Assembly: GCA_965530995.1 (NCBI GenBank)
Contig: CBESOB010000006.1
Coordinates: forward strand, 1 to 32,930
DNA: 32,930 nt
Source: JABABD01 sp965530995
GTDB lineage: Bacteria; Bacteroidota; Bacteroidia; Flavobacteriales; Flavobacteriaceae
Direction: 5' to 3'
A program made the translations under genes and the position numbers. Each line of letters begins with the position of its first letter. Position 1 is the first letter of the stretch. The notes beneath the pieces were generated by a model. It did not search any database. It was given only the letters and a program-made list of their open reading frames with translations, and was not told where the DNA came from. This document shows, one piece after another, positions 32,806-32,930 of this stretch.

Positions 32806-32930
32806 ATGTTTACAGGAATTATTGAGGATTTAGGAGTGGTCACCGAATTGATTTCGGATAAAGAGAATCTACACATAACATTGAATAGCAATATCACCCC
32901 AGAGCTTAAGATCGATCAAAGTGTTTCGCA
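32806..32930 (+). CDS. ribE: Riboflavin synthase alpha subunit, N-terminal part
   Basis: Riboflavin synthase converts two 6,7-dimethyl-8-ribityllumazines to riboflavin. Only 41 codons are present before the right edge. MFTGIIEDLGVV is the diagnostic N-terminus (family form MFTGIIEE.G), and SDKENLHITLNSN continues the first lumazine-binding domain. It is divergent from pdxA with a 62-base shared upstream region. Confidence 0.9.
   Translation, partial: MFTGIIEDLGVVTELISDKENLHITLNSNITPELKIDQSVS

Noticed and set aside
1..32930. Mobile elements, prophage, tRNA or rRNA
   Set aside because: No transposase, integrase, phage or RNA-gene signature was recognised on either strand by eye; a tRNAscan/Infernal run would be decisive.

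Overview
The window reads as chromosomal DNA of a marine-type member of the Bacteroidota, most likely family Flavobacteriaceae. The evidence is AT-rich sequence without Shine-Dalgarno motifs, several perfect TAnnTTTG promoter -7 elements, many short-spacer lipoproteins, a secreted protein with a type IX secretion sorting tail, a short RsmI lacking its C-terminal domain, and the gene order yceD-rpmF-fabH-accB-accC. Gene density is high. No stretch over 300 bases lacks a gene. I see no rRNA, tRNA, CRISPR array, insertion sequence or prophage.

Left part (1-9.1 kb): mostly minus-strand housekeeping genes. These are recJ (cut by the left edge), an OsmC-like protein, an M28 peptidase lipoprotein, an Fe-S type uracil-DNA glycosylase, a GH20 hexosaminidase lipoprotein, rsmI and an uncharacterised protein overlapping rsmI. 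An AhpD-like gene is divergent from osmC. The plus-strand pair tdk-alr is divergent from the rsmI operon.

Middle (9.1-17 kb, plus strand): mscL, asd, a diheme cytochrome c peroxidase lipoprotein directly followed by a secreted VCBS/ASPIC-UnbV protein with a T9SS tail, a prolyl oligopeptidase lipoprotein, and an orphan ABC ATPase. Three strong intrinsic terminators separate these units.

Centre-right (16.96-26.04 kb, minus strand): the most striking region, a compact ten-gene lipid/polyketide cluster. In transcription order it encodes a YceI-like secreted lipid-binding protein, an FAD oxidoreductase of the geranylgeranyl-reductase type, a SAM methyltransferase, a type III polyketide synthase, a FabL-like enoyl reductase, a FabZ-like dehydratase, a FabF-like ketosynthase, an acyl carrier protein, a 4'-phosphopantetheinyl transferase and an MMPL/RND exporter. 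Most junctions overlap or abut. My reading (inference) is that the FAS-II-like subset builds a dedicated acyl starter on its own carrier protein. The type III PKS would extend and cyclise it to an alkyl-pyrone or alkyl-resorcinol, the methyltransferase and flavoenzyme would tailor it (possibly to a quinone), and YceI plus the MMPL protein would handle the lipid at or beyond the inner membrane. I do not recognise a characterised product for this arrangement. Sampled lines are AT-richer than the flanks.

Right part (26.1-32.9 kb): a GreA/B-fold protein and a DadA-like flavoprotein, then behind a strong terminator the fatty-acid-initiation operon yceD-rpmF-fabH-accB-accC, then pdxA, and divergently the first 41 codons of riboflavin synthase (ribE). 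AccB/AccC supply malonyl-CoA, the extender that the neighbouring polyketide cluster would also need.
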